Shown here piece by piece: positions 25,912 through 45,689 of a stretch of DNA of 64,000 nucleotides; the first letter of the stretch is position 1; every line of letters starts with the position of its first letter. A program made the position numbers and the translations under genes. The notes beneath the pieces were generated by a model. That model was not told the DNA's origin. It saw only the letters and a program-made list of their open reading frames with translations, and ran no database searches. Source of the DNA: JAJFJD01 sp965228695 (GTDB lineage Bacteria > Pseudomonadota > Alphaproteobacteria > UBA8366); assembly GCA_965228695.1 (NCBI GenBank), contig CBDDIB010000002.1, positions 2,666,001 through 2,730,000 on the forward strand, written 5' to 3'.

Positions 25912-26109
25912 ATGGCAAAGACCAGCCCCGCCCAATTCATCCGCGAAGTGCGCCAGGAAACCAACAAGGTGACCTGGCCGACGCGCAAGGAGACCGGGAT
26001 CACCACGATCATGGTGTTCCTGATGGTTTTCGTCGCCGCGATCTTCTTCTTTCTGGTGGACAATGTGGCGTCGGGCGCGATCCAGCTCATCCTCGGGATC
26101 GGAGGCTAG
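25912..26109 (+). CDS. secE: Preprotein translocase subunit SecE
   Basis: 65-residue single-spanning SecE, the short form. The conserved amphipathic stretch FIREVRQETNKVTWPTRKE precedes one transmembrane helix (TIMVFLMVFVAAIFFFLV). It stabilises SecY in the inner-membrane translocon. It lies three bases before nusG, the standard secE-nusG pair. Confidence 0.96.
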   Translation: MAKTSPAQFIREVRQETNKVTWPTRKETGITTIMVFLMVFVAAIFFFLVDNVASGAIQLILGIGG

Positions 26110-26112
26110 GCC

Positions 26113-26643
26113 ATGGCGCATCGCTGGTACGTGGTTCACGTGTATTCCGGGTTCGAACGCAAGGTCGCGCAGTCGATCAAGGAACAGGCGATCCAGAAGG
26201 GGCTCGACGAGGATATCGAAGAGGTCCTGGTGCCGACCGAGGAAGTCATTGAAATGCGCCGTGGGTCGAAGGTCAGCGCGGAACGGAAGTTCTTCCCCGG
26301 CTATGTCATGGTGAAGATGAACATGAGCGACGAGAGCTGGCATCTCGTCAAGGACACGGCGAAAGTGACCGGGTTCCTGGGTGCCGGCGGCCGGCCGTCG
26401 CCGATCAGCAACGCCGAAGCGGAGCGCCTGCTGCATCAGATCAAGGAAGGCGTCGAGCGGCCGAAGCCCTCCGTCACCTTCGAGATCGGCGAGCAGGTGA
26501 AGGTTTCGGACGGTCCGTTCGCCTCGTTCAACGGCAACGTCGAAGAGGTCGATGAAGAGAAAGCGCGCCTCAAGGTTTCGGTTTCGATCTTTGGCCGGTC
26601 GACGCCGGTGGAACTGGAGTACAGCCAGGTGGAGAAATTATAG
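26113..26643 (+). CDS. nusG: Transcription termination/antitermination factor NusG
   Basis: 176 residues: the N-terminal NGN domain (WYVVHVYSGFERKVAQSI and the FFPGYVMVKM core) binds RNA polymerase; the C-terminal KOW domain (EIGEQVKVSDGPFASFNG) contacts Rho or S10. Length matches the family. It lies directly after secE and ahead of rplKA. Confidence 0.97.
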   Translation: MAHRWYVVHVYSGFERKVAQSIKEQAIQKGLDEDIEEVLVPTEEVIEMRRGSKVSAERKFFPGYVMVKMNMSDESWHLVKDTAKVTGFLGAGGRPSPISNAEAERLLHQIKEGVERPKPSVTFEIGEQVKVSDGPFASFNGNVEEVDEEKARLKVSVSIFGRSTPVELEYSQVEKL

Positions 26644-26736
26644 CGCCGGCGGTTTCCGGCGTTGAATCGTGCGGGAGGTCAACCTCCGAAGTCCATGGGG
26701 GACCGTACCGCGCAGTCCGAAGAAAGGGACAAGTGA
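26644..26736 (+). promoter_or_regulatory. Leader of rplK-rplA, possible L1-binding region
   Basis: Two hairpins lie between nusG and rplK: CGCCGG/CCGGCG at 26644-26661 and GGAGGT/ACCTCC at 26674-26687. In many bacteria the L11-L1 transcript is repressed by L1 binding to its leader. The position fits, but no specific L1 target sequence was confirmed. Confidence 0.35.
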
Positions 26737-27165
26737 ATGGCGAAGAAGATCGAGGGTTATATCAAGCTCGAAATTCCGGCGGGGCAGGCCAACCCTTCGC
26801 CGCCGGTCGGGCCGGCCCTGGGCCAACGTGGCCTGAACATCATGGAATTCTGTAAGGCGTTCAACGCGGCGACCCAAAACGTGGAGCAGGGGATGCCAAT
26901 CCCGGTGATCATCACCGCCTACGCGGATCGGACGTTTTCCTTCATCTCCAAGACGCCGCCGGCGAGTTATCTGCTGCGCAAGGCCGCGCGTCTCGACAAA
27001 GGGTCGGGCGAGCCGGGCCGCGAGGTGGCCGGGAAGGTCACGCGCGCGCAGGTCAAGGAGATCGCCGAAACCAAGATGCCGGATTTGAATGCCAACGACA
27101 TCGATGCGGCGATGAAGATCATCGAAGGTTCCGCGCGGTCTATGGGTTTAGAGGTGGTGGGGTAA
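26737..27165 (+). CDS. rplK: 50S ribosomal protein L11
   Basis: 142 residues. The N-terminal proline-rich domain has PAGQANPSPPVGPALGQRG and NIMEFCKAFN; the C-terminal RNA-binding domain has VTRAQVKEIAETKMPDLNA. It forms the GTPase-associated centre with 23S rRNA. AAAGGGACAAG precedes the ATG. It lies five bases ahead of rplA. Confidence 0.98.
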   Translation: MAKKIEGYIKLEIPAGQANPSPPVGPALGQRGLNIMEFCKAFNAATQNVEQGMPIPVIITAYADRTFSFISKTPPASYLLRKAARLDKGSGEPGREVAGKVTRAQVKEIAETKMPDLNANDIDAAMKIIEGSARSMGLEVVG

Positions 27166-27170
27166 TCGAT

Positions 27171-27872
27171 ATGCCGAAACTTGGAAAAAGAATGCGGGCG
27201 GCCCGCGAAAAGATCGAGCCTGATACGAGCTACGAGATCGACGAGGGCGTAAAGCTGGTCAAGGAGTTCGCCGTGGCGAAGTTCGACGAGACCGTGGAAA
27301 TCTCGATGAACCTGGGCATCGACACCCGGCATGCCGACCAGCAGGTCCGGGGCGTCGTGCAGCTCCCGCACGGCACCGGCAAGTCGCTGCGGGTGGCTGT
27401 TTTCGCGAAGGACGACAAGGCCGAAGAGGCTAAATCGGCCGGCGCCGACGTCGTTGGTGCGGAAGACCTTGCAGAACAGGTGCAGAACGGGCAAATTGAC
27501 TTCGATCGTGTGGTTGCGACACCAGACATGATGGCAGTGGTCGGGCGGCTTGGGAAAATCCTGGGGCCGCGCGGTCTGATGCCGAATCCGAAATTGGGCT
27601 CGGTCACGCCGAATGTCGGTGAAGCGGTTAAGGCGGCGAAAGGCGGCGAAGTACAGTTTCGCGCACAAAAAGAAGGCATCGTCCATGCCGGCATCGGGAA
27701 GGCCAGTTTCCCGGAGGCGGCGTTGGCCGAAAACGTGCGCGCGTTCGTCAACGCGATCAGCAAGGCCAAGCCCACGGGCGCGAAAGGCACCTACATCAAA
27801 AAGGTGGCGATCAGTTCGACGATGGGGCCTGGCGTGAAATTGGATATTTCCGGCGCGGGCAGCGCTGGGTGA
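27171..27872 (+). CDS. rplA: 50S ribosomal protein L1
   Basis: 233 residues, forming the L1 stalk of the large subunit; often a translational repressor of its own operon. The motifs VQLPHGTGKSLRVAVFAK and GPRGLMPNPKLGSVT are conserved. A hairpin, CCGTTTTCGGG/CCCGGAAACGG at 27877-27904, begins four bases after the stop and lacks a U-tract. Confidence 0.98.
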   Translation: MPKLGKRMRAAREKIEPDTSYEIDEGVKLVKEFAVAKFDETVEISMNLGIDTRHADQQVRGVVQLPHGTGKSLRVAVFAKDDKAEEAKSAGADVVGAEDLAEQVQNGQIDFDRVVATPDMMAVVGRLGKILGPRGLMPNPKLGSVTPNVGEAVKAAKGGEVQFRAQKEGIVHAGIGKASFPEAALAENVRAFVNAISKAKPTGAKGTYIKKVAISSTMGPGVKLDISGAGSAG

Positions 27873-28177
27873 GTTTCCGTTTTCGGGTTTCGGCCCGGAA
27901 ACGGTTCGATGAGGGGGTGGTTCGCCATTGCTCTCATCACCTGTCCGAGACTGCGGGTGCACTGGGCAAGTAGAACAGCCCGGGGCTTAAACGGGAAACC
28001 GGCCGGCAATAGACGGGGGTACAGGACATGGCCGGCATTGCCGGGAAGTGGCTTGAGCCTCTGGGGCAGGATCCGTCGGACATCCAAAGCGGCACGTTGC
28101 CGGGACGGGTGTTCAGGTGCAACCGACATCAGGCCGCCGAATGAACGGTGGTCTACAGTCAAGCATCGGAGAAATCA
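27873..28177 (+). promoter_or_regulatory. Long rplJ leader with hairpins
   Basis: 305 bases without a gene. It begins with an 11-base-pair hairpin at 27877-27904 (one G-T pair, six-base loop). The rest is a GC-rich, structured segment ending at the rplJ ribosome site. In well-studied bacteria the L10-L12 complex binds the rplJ leader to control translation. A long leader at this place agrees with that control, but the kink-turn-like site was not identified by eye. Confidence 0.5.
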
Positions 28178-28690
28178 GTGGACCGAGCAAAGAAACAGGA
28201 GCTGGTCGCTGAACTGCAAGAGACCTTCGAGTCCAACAATCTCGTGGTGGTGACCCAACAGTCGGGTCTTACCGTTTCCGAGGTGTCGGAGCTCCGGAAG
28301 CAGATGCGCGAAGCGGGTGCCTCGTTCAAAGTGACGAAGAACCGTCTCGCGAAGATCGCGCTAAAGGGGACGAAGTTCGAAAACCTTTCGGACCATTTTA
28401 CCGGGCCGACGGCGGTTGCCGCTTCGGAAGACCCGGTAGCGGCCGCGAAGGTTGCTGTGGAGTTCGCCAACAAGAACGAGAAGCTGCAGATCGTCTGCGG
28501 CTCCCTCGAGACCGAGGCTTTGGATGCCGACGCCATCAAGGCGCTGGCGAAGCTTCCGTCGCTCGACGAACTGCGCGGCAAAATTATCGGACTTATCCAG
28601 GCTCCGGCAACCAAGGTTGCGGGTGTGCTACAGGCGCCGAGCGGTCAGCTCGCGCGCGTGTTCGGCGCATACGGCAGCTCGGACGGTTGA
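28178..28690 (+). CDS. rplJ: 50S ribosomal protein L10
   Basis: 170 residues from the GTG at 28178, which has GGAG six bases upstream; the frame also opens ten codons earlier without a comparable site. The N-terminal globular domain (VSELRKQMREAGASFKVTKNRLAKIALKGT, split as VSELRKQMREAG and KVTKNRLAKIA) binds 23S rRNA; the C-terminal helix holds L7/L12 dimers. rplL follows after 53 bases. Confidence 0.96.
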   Translation: MDRAKKQELVAELQETFESNNLVVVTQQSGLTVSEVSELRKQMREAGASFKVTKNRLAKIALKGTKFENLSDHFTGPTAVAASEDPVAAAKVAVEFANKNEKLQIVCGSLETEALDADAIKALAKLPSLDELRGKIIGLIQAPATKVAGVLQAPSGQLARVFGAYGSSDG

Positions 28691-28743
28691 TGCAGAATTG
28701 TGAACCAGAGTATCAAAGTTTAAGCCTAGGAGATTGAGTAACA

Positions 28744-29121
28744 ATGGCAAATCTTGAACAGATTGCTGAGGATCTTTCCAAACTCACCGTTCTCGAAGCG
28801 GCGGAGTTGTCGAAGATGCTCGAAGAAAAATGGGGTGTTTCCGCCGCGGCGCCGGTCGCCGTTGCGGGCGCAGCCCCGGCGGCGGGCGATGGTGCCGCTG
28901 ACGAAGCGAAAGACGAATTCGACGTCGTTCTTGCCAGCATTGGCGACAAGAAGATCAACGTGATCAAAGAGGTCCGGGCGATTACCGGTCTCGGATTGAA
29001 GGAAGCGAAGGATCTTGTCGAAAGTGCTCCGAAGCCGGTCAAGGAGGCCGTTTCGAAGGACGAAGCCGAAGAGTTGAAGAAGAAACTGGAAGACGTGGGC
29101 GCCTCTGTCGAGCTCAAATAG
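28744..29121 (+). CDS. rplL: 50S ribosomal protein L7/L12
   Basis: 125 residues. The N-terminal dimerisation domain is followed by an Ala/Pro/Gly hinge (about residues 35-55) and the C-terminal factor-binding domain with KINVIKEVRAITGLGLKEAK. It recruits translational GTPases. TAGGAGA precedes the ATG. Confidence 0.98.
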   Translation: MANLEQIAEDLSKLTVLEAAELSKMLEEKWGVSAAAPVAVAGAAPAAGDGAADEAKDEFDVVLASIGDKKINVIKEVRAITGLGLKEAKDLVESAPKPVKEAVSKDEAEELKKKLEDVGASVELK

Positions 29122-29150
29122 TGCGGCAGAACGCTCTTAAGTATCGGGCA

Positions 29151-29175
29151 GGGGCGCGCCTTCGGGCGCAGCCCC
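29151..29175 (+). terminator. rplL-rpoB intergenic attenuator-like hairpin
   Basis: GGGGC-GCGCC pairs with GGCGC-(A)-GCCCC around a TTCG tetraloop, thirty bases past the rplL stop; TTTTA follows ten bases later. A partial terminator between rplL and rpoB lowers polymerase synthesis relative to L7/L12 in many bacteria; the location matches. Confidence 0.5.
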
Positions 29176-29242
29176 TCGCCATGTTTTAGTCGGAAATGCA
29201 GAGGTGGCCGGGCTCGCCCCGGACCACGGTCGAGGATCAATA

Positions 29243-33418
<4,176 letters not shown>

Positions 33419-33486
33419 GCAGTTTTACGGCCCATGACATGGTTCCCGCCGATCGTGGCGCGAACCGATAGGTCAGGAGAGACTTG

Positions 33487-37836
<4,350 letters not shown>

Positions 37837-37852
37837 AAAGAAAAATCGGGAC

Positions 37853-37897
37853 GTGCCGCCGCCTGATCCGGACTTCCGGAAGAGCGGGCGGCGGCAC
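37853..37897 (+). terminator. Hairpin after rpoC
   Basis: GTGCCGCCGCC pairs perfectly with GGCGGCGGCAC across a 23-base loop, beginning 17 bases after the rpoC stop. No U-tract follows on the plus strand; an A-rich run precedes it. It probably marks the end of the rpoBC transcript or an RNA-processing structure. Confidence 0.45.
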
Positions 37898-37941
37898 CGC
37901 TCGAAAGTCGCTGAAACGGTAAGAAAAGCGCGATGTTTTGC

Positions 37942-37970
37942 TTGACGCCCCATAGGGCCGTCACTAGTAT
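37942..37970 (+). promoter_or_regulatory. str operon promoter (rpsL-rpsG-fusA-tuf)
   Basis: TTGACG (37942-37947), 17-base spacer, TAGTAT (37965-37970). Both hexamers are close to consensus with ideal spacing, about 300 bases before rpsL and directly after the rpoC hairpin. Confidence 0.65.
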
Positions 37971-38265
37971 GCGCGACTTCTTGAAGGAGCTAGGTAGTAG
38001 TGGCTGGCGTAGGGAGGCTAGGCCAAGCCACTAGACACAGCTTCGGGAACACTGAGCTTTGACATAAGCCGGAAAGCCGGCTGCAAATTCGGTCCGCGTG
38101 GCCCGCAGTGAAGCAAACGAGTGCTTTGCTGGCGGACTTCGTCATTTTGTCCTACCGGCATTTTGGTAGGGAGTTGGGCGGCACGAAACTGGAGCGAACC
38201 CCGGCGGTGCTCCACAGGGTTAACAAGTATCTCGCTGGGTGTGACGAGGAGGATTGAGGGCTAGC

Positions 38266-38637
38266 ATGCCGACGATCAATCAACTGATCCGCAAGGGTCG
38301 ACACGACAAGCCGACCCGGAACAAGGTTCCTGCGCTCGAAGCGTGTCCCCAGAAACGCGGCGTTTGCACGCGCGTTTACACGACGACGCCGAAAAAGCCG
38401 AACTCGGCTTTGCGGAAGGTCGCGCGCGTACGTCTTACCAACGGGTTCGAAGTGACCAGCTACATCCCGGGTGAGGGTCATAACTTGCAGGAACATTCGG
38501 TGGTGATGATCCGTGGTGGACGGGTCAAGGACTTACCGGGTGTTCGCTATCACATCATTCGCGGAACGCTCGACACGCAGGGTGTCGACGACCGCAGGCA
38601 GCGCCGTTCGAAATACGGCGCCAAACGGCCTAAGTAG
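38266..38637 (+). CDS. rpsL: 30S ribosomal protein S12
   Basis: 123 residues, the standard length, from the ATG at 38266 (MPTINQLIRKGR); GAGGAGG lies upstream and the earlier in-frame TTG is rejected. The decoding-site loops TTPKKPNSALRK and GGRVKDLPGVRYH carry the lysines whose change gives streptomycin resistance; both are wild type. First gene of the str operon. Confidence 0.98.
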   Translation: MPTINQLIRKGRHDKPTRNKVPALEACPQKRGVCTRVYTTTPKKPNSALRKVARVRLTNGFEVTSYIPGEGHNLQEHSVVMIRGGRVKDLPGVRYHIIRGTLDTQGVDDRRQRRSKYGAKRPK

Positions 38638-38654
38638 GGCGGCGGGAAAAGACA

Positions 38655-39125
38655 ATGTCGAGACGTCGACGCGCAGAAAAACGCGAAATTATTCCAGACG
38701 CCAAATTTGGCGACACGACCGTCAGCAAGTTCATGAACAGCGTCATGCTGGACGGCAAAAAGTCGGTTGCCGAGCGGATCGTATACGGGGCGCTCGATAT
38801 CCTCGAGCAGAAAACCGGCAACGATCCGGTGAAGGCGTTTCACGATGCAGTCGAGAATGTGAAGCCGCACTTGGAAGTGCGGTCGCGGCGCGTTGGCGGT
38901 GCGACCTATCAGGTGCCGATGGAGGTCCGGTCCGACCGGGCGCAGGCATTGGCCTTCCGGTGGATCATTCAGACGGCGCGCAGCCGCGGCGAAAACACAA
39001 TGACAGAGCGGCTCTCAGGGGAACTTCTTGACGCGGCGAATAATCGCGGCGCGGCAGTCAAGAAGCGGGAAGACACGCACCGTATGGCCGAGGCCAACCG
39101 CGCCTTTTCCCATTACCGTTGGTAA
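38655..39125 (+). CDS. rpsG: 30S ribosomal protein S7
   Basis: 156 residues, the usual length. It nucleates assembly of the 30S head. Conserved motifs DTTVSKFMNSVMLDGKKS and GGATYQVPMEVRSDR are present, and it ends FSHYRW. It follows rpsL after 17 bases and precedes fusA by 27. Confidence 0.98.
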   Translation: MSRRRRAEKREIIPDAKFGDTTVSKFMNSVMLDGKKSVAERIVYGALDILEQKTGNDPVKAFHDAVENVKPHLEVRSRRVGGATYQVPMEVRSDRAQALAFRWIIQTARSRGENTMTERLSGELLDAANNRGAAVKKREDTHRMAEANRAFSHYRW

Positions 39126-39152
39126 GCAACTCCTTTACTGGACTGAAAAGCC

Positions 39153-41225
<2,073 letters not shown>

Positions 41226-41255
41226 TTAACGAGCGGGAACTGGGATTCTAGACCA

Positions 41256-42446
<1,191 letters not shown>

Positions 42447-42462
42447 GGAAAGATGCCGGATC

Positions 42463-42491
42463 AGGGCGCCTTAAACGGGGCGCTCTTTTTT
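42463..42491 (+). terminator. Intrinsic terminator abutting the rpsJ ribosome site
   Basis: AGGGCGCC pairs with GGCGCTCT (eight pairs, one G-T) over an eight-base loop and runs into six T. The next bases, GGAGG, are the rpsJ Shine-Dalgarno. Only 58 bases separate tuf from rpsJ and no other promoter is seen, so the S10 operon must be transcribed through this site unless an internal promoter in tuf is used. It therefore looks like an attenuator. Confidence 0.7.
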
Positions 42492-42504
42492 GGAGGATAG
42501 TTGA

Positions 42505-42813
42505 ATGGATAACCAAAATATTCGGATCCGGTTGAAGGCGTTCGATCACCGTGTGCTCGATCAATCGACGCAGGAGATCGTAAATACCGCGAAGCGGACT
42601 GGTGCGCAGGTGCGTGGCCCCATTCCCATGCCGACGCGTATCGAGCGGGTCACCGTTCTGCGGGGACCGCATATCGACAAGAAGAGTCGCGAGCAGTTCG
42701 AGATCCGCACGCATAAGCGGCTTCTCGACATCGTCGACCCGACGCCGCAAACGGTGGATGCCTTGATGAAACTCGATCTGGCATCCGGCGTTGACGTTGA
42801 AATCAAACTCTAA
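42505..42813 (+). CDS. rpsJ: 30S ribosomal protein S10
   Basis: 102 residues, the usual length. It is a 30S head protein and, as NusE, a NusG/antitermination partner. Conserved IRIRLKAFDHRVLDQST and PIPMPTRIERVTVLRGPH are present. TTGGAGGATAG precedes the ATG. First gene of the S10 operon. Confidence 0.98.
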   Translation: MDNQNIRIRLKAFDHRVLDQSTQEIVNTAKRTGAQVRGPIPMPTRIERVTVLRGPHIDKKSREQFEIRTHKRLLDIVDPTPQTVDALMKLDLASGVDVEIKL

Positions 42814-42843
42814 CGGCGTTGATACCAGGGAACGGTGAGCGTT

Positions 42844-43620
42844 ATGCGTAGCGGATTGATCGCACGGAAAAAGGGAATGACCCGCGTCTTTACGGACGAC
42901 GGGCGGCACATTCCCGTAACGGTGTTGGCCATCGACGAGTGCCAGGTCGTTTCGGTGCGGACGGATGAAAAAGACGGCTATTCGGCGGTTCAATTGGGCG
43001 CCGGGAAGGCCAAGGCCAAAAACACGACCAACGCGATGCGCGGACATTTCGCGAAAGGCAAGGTCGAGCCGAAGATGAAGCTGGCCGAATTCCGGGTCAG
43101 TCCGGACGGGTTGCTGGATGTCGGTGCGGAGTTGTCGGCTGAACATTTCATCGCCGGTCAGAAGGTCGATGTAACGGGAACGAGCATTGGTAAGGGCTTC
43201 GCCGGCGCGATGAAGCGGCATGGCTTCGGCGGTCTTCGCGCCAGTCACGGCGTGTCGATTTCGCATCGCTCGCATGGATCCACCGGCCAATGCCAGGATC
43301 CCGGCAAGGTCTTCAAAGGCAAGAAGATGGCCGGACAGATGGGCAATAAGCAGGTGACCGCGCAGAACCTGGAGGTCGTATCGGCCGACGGGGATGCGGG
43401 TCTCGTCCTGGTGAAGGGCGCTGTTCCCGGATCGCGTGAAGGCTGGGTCCTCGTGCGCGACGCGGTGAAGGTGCCGCAGCCCGAAGATGCCCCGTTCCCG
43501 GGCGCCGTTAAAGGCGGCGCGGCGGCGGATGCGCCGGCGGACGATGACACGGCAGCGGCTGCGCCTGAGGGCGATACGGCCCCCGAAGAGAAGACCGAGG
43601 ATGTGAAGAATGAAGAGTAA
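42844..43620 (+). CDS. rplC: 50S ribosomal protein L3
   Basis: 258 residues from the ATG at 42844 (MRSGLIARKKGMTRVF), matching alphaproteobacterial L3 starts; an in-frame GTG lies three codons earlier. The conserved glutamine-methylation region GSTGQCQDPGKVFKGKKMAG is present. A roughly 40-residue Ala/Asp/Glu-rich tail extends past the core fold. It overlaps rplD by 11 bases. Confidence 0.97.
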   Translation: MRSGLIARKKGMTRVFTDDGRHIPVTVLAIDECQVVSVRTDEKDGYSAVQLGAGKAKAKNTTNAMRGHFAKGKVEPKMKLAEFRVSPDGLLDVGAELSAEHFIAGQKVDVTGTSIGKGFAGAMKRHGFGGLRASHGVSISHRSHGSTGQCQDPGKVFKGKKMAGQMGNKQVTAQNLEVVSADGDAGLVLVKGAVPGSREGWVLVRDAVKVPQPEDAPFPGAVKGGAAADAPADDDTAAAAPEGDTAPEEKTEDVKNEE

Positions 43621-44230
43621 AGTCATCACCCTCGACAACAAGGCCGCGGGCGACATCGAGTTGAACGATGCCGTTTTCGGGACGGAGGTCCGCAAGGATA
43701 TCCTGTCGCGGATGGTCAATTATCAATTGGCCAAGCGCCGCGCCGGAACGCATAAGGTGAAGACGCGCGGCGAGATTTCCGGCTCGACGGCCAAGCCGTT
43801 CCGCCAGAAGGGAACCGGCCGGGCGCGCCAGGGCACCATTCGCGCAACCCAGATGCGCGGCGGCGCCACGGTATTCGGCCCGGTTGTTCGCGACCATGGC
43901 CATAAGCTGCCGAAGAAAGTGCGGCGCTCCGCAATGTGTGCGGCCCTGTCCTCGAAACAGGCCGACGGCAAGCTGATCATCATCGACGAGGTCGCGCTTA
44001 AGGATAGCAAGACCAAGGCCTTGATCGAGAAGCTCGGCAAGCTCGGCGTTTCGAGCGCCTTGATCGTGGCGGGTGCGCAGGTCGATGAGAATTTCGCCCG
44101 GGCGGCAAAGAATATCGCGGGTGTCGATGTGCTGCCGACGCAGGGCGCCAATGTGTACGACATCTTGCGGCGCGACACGCTGGTGCTCACGCGTGAAGCG
44201 GTTGAGACGCTGGAGGCGCGGCTAACATGA
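43610..44230 (+). CDS. rplD: 50S ribosomal protein L4
   Basis: 206 residues. The exit-tunnel loop shows as KPFRQKGTGRARQGTIRATQ (split: KPFRQKGTGRARQG). In enterobacteria L4 also represses the S10 operon. It starts inside the end of rplC and overlaps rplW by four bases (ATGA). Confidence 0.98.
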   Translation: MKSKVITLDNKAAGDIELNDAVFGTEVRKDILSRMVNYQLAKRRAGTHKVKTRGEISGSTAKPFRQKGTGRARQGTIRATQMRGGATVFGPVVRDHGHKLPKKVRRSAMCAALSSKQADGKLIIIDEVALKDSKTKALIEKLGKLGVSSALIVAGAQVDENFARAAKNIAGVDVLPTQGANVYDILRRDTLVLTREAVETLEARLT

Positions 44231-44550
44231 GCTGGAAGTATTTCAATAAGCAAACGGTCAGCAACGAGCGCCGGTTCGAGCTGCTGCGTTTCCCGGTGAT
44301 CACCGAGAAGGCGACGCTAGGCTCCGAGCATAACCAAGTCACCTTCCGGGTGCCGCTCGACGCGAGCAAGCCGGAGATCAAACTGGCCGTCGAACAGGTG
44401 TTCGACGTGAAGGTGGTTTCGGTCAATACGCTGCGCCAAAAAGGCAAAACGAAAGTCTTCCGCGGCCGGAAGGGCCGCCGGAACGATTACAAGAAAGCGG
44501 TCGTGCGGCTTGAGGAAGGCCACTCGATCGACGTGACGACAGGGATCTAA
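44227..44550 (+). CDS. rplW: 50S ribosomal protein L23
   Basis: 107 residues. It sits at the tunnel exit and docks trigger factor and SRP. The core begins LLRFPVITEKATL and has the RGRKGRRNDYKKAVV loop. The nine-residue N-terminal extension (SWKYFNKQT) before the core is slightly unusual. The start overlaps the rplD stop, so translation is coupled. Confidence 0.97.
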   Translation: MSWKYFNKQTVSNERRFELLRFPVITEKATLGSEHNQVTFRVPLDASKPEIKLAVEQVFDVKVVSVNTLRQKGKTKVFRGRKGRRNDYKKAVVRLEEGHSIDVTTGI

Positions 44551-44554
44551 TCGC

Positions 44555-45388
44555 ATGGCGTTGAAGAATTTCAATCCGATTACGCCCGGCATGCGCCAGT
44601 TGGTGCTGGTGGACCGGTCGACGCTCTATAAAGGTAAGCCGGTCAAGAGCTTGACCGAAGGTCTTACGAAAAAGGGTGGGCGCAACAACACCGGTCGCAT
44701 CACCGCGCGCCGGCGGGGCGGCGGCCACAAGCGTCGGTATCGGGTGGTCGATTTCAAGCGGCGGAAGTTCGATATGCCGGCGACGGTCGAGCGCATCGAA
44801 TACGATCCGAACCGCACGGCGTACATCGCCCTGCTGAAATACAGCGACGGCGAACTGGCCTATATCCTGGCGCCGCAGCGTTTGCGCGCGGGCGAAAGTA
44901 TCGTGGCCGGCGACCGGGTCGATGTGAAACCCGGTAACGCGATGCCGCTCAACAACATTCCGGTCGGTACCATCATCCACAATGTGGAGATGAAACCGGG
45001 CAAGGGGGGCCAAATTGCCCGCTCCGCCGGGACTTACGTTCAGTTGGTGGGACGCGACCAGGGATATGCGCAATTGAAGCTGTCGTCCGGTGAACTGCGC
45101 ATGGTGCGCGGCGAGTGCATGGCGACAATCGGCGCCGTTTCCAACCCGGATCAGTCCAACATCAACTTGGGCAAGGCGGGACGGAAACGCTGGATCGGCA
45201 AGCGGCCGGCGGTGCGCGGCGTCGCGATGAACCCGGTCGACCATCCGCATGGCGGCGGCGAAGGCCGCACGTCGGGTGGCCGGCATCCGGTCACCCCGTG
45301 GGGCAAGCCGACCAAGGGCAAGCGTACCCGGGCGCCGAAGAAGCCCAGCAACAAGCTGATCATCCGGCGACGCCGGTCGAGAAAGTAG
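44555..45388 (+). CDS. rplB: 50S ribosomal protein L2
   Basis: 277 residues, near the usual 275. It is required for peptidyl transfer. The conserved C-terminal motif GVAMNPVDHPHGGGEG with its histidine is present, as is GRNNTGRITARRRGGGHK. It lies four bases after rplW. Confidence 0.98.
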   Translation: MALKNFNPITPGMRQLVLVDRSTLYKGKPVKSLTEGLTKKGGRNNTGRITARRRGGGHKRRYRVVDFKRRKFDMPATVERIEYDPNRTAYIALLKYSDGELAYILAPQRLRAGESIVAGDRVDVKPGNAMPLNNIPVGTIIHNVEMKPGKGGQIARSAGTYVQLVGRDQGYAQLKLSSGELRMVRGECMATIGAVSNPDQSNINLGKAGRKRWIGKRPAVRGVAMNPVDHPHGGGEGRTSGGRHPVTPWGKPTKGKRTRAPKKPSNKLIIRRRRSRK

Positions 45389-45406
45389 AGACAGGAGTAG
45401 ACAGTC

Positions 45407-45685
45407 GTGGCGCGATCCGTATGGAAAGGTCCATTTGTAGACGGGTACCTGCTGAAAAAGGCAGAGGCGGCCCGCGGTTCCGGCCGGAACGACGTGATCA
45501 AGACGTGGTCGCGGCGGTCGACGATCTTGCCGCAATTCGTGGGGCTGACCTTCGGCGTCTACAACGGCCAGAAGTTCATTCCGGTGTTGGTCACCGAAAA
45601 CATGATTGGGCATAAGTTCGGCGAGTTTTCGCCGACCCGGACCTTCTACGGCCACGCGGCCGACAAGAAGGCGAAGAGAGGCTGA
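45407..45685 (+). CDS. rpsS: 30S ribosomal protein S19
   Basis: 92 residues. It lies in the 30S head and contacts the A-site tRNA and L5. ARSVWKGPFVDGYLL and the C-terminal GHKFGEFSPTRTFYGHAADKK region are conserved. It precedes rplV by four bases. Confidence 0.98.
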   Translation: MARSVWKGPFVDGYLLKKAEAARGSGRNDVIKTWSRRSTILPQFVGLTFGVYNGQKFIPVLVTENMIGHKFGEFSPTRTFYGHAADKKAKRG

Positions 45686-45689
45686 GGCG

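Larger units (their letters stand above)
37837..38265 (+). promoter_or_regulatory. rpoC-rpsL intergenic region: hairpin, promoter and long structured leader
   Basis: 429 bases without a gene. It holds a perfect 11-base-pair hairpin after rpoC (37853-37897), a promoter (37942-37970), and then about 290 bases of leader before rpsL. In the leader, TAGTGGCT-GGC pairs with GCC-AGCCACTA (37998-38033), AGCAAA with TTTGCT (38112-38130) and CCTACC with GGTAGG (38151-38170). A second TTGACA stands at 38059-38064 with a poor -10. The series of hairpins suggests a regulatory leader for the str operon. Confidence 0.5.

Noticed and set aside
37969..38034. 21-codon leader peptide before rpsL
   Set aside because: Its ATG overlaps the predicted -10 element, so it would not be on the transcript, and it has no ribosome site.
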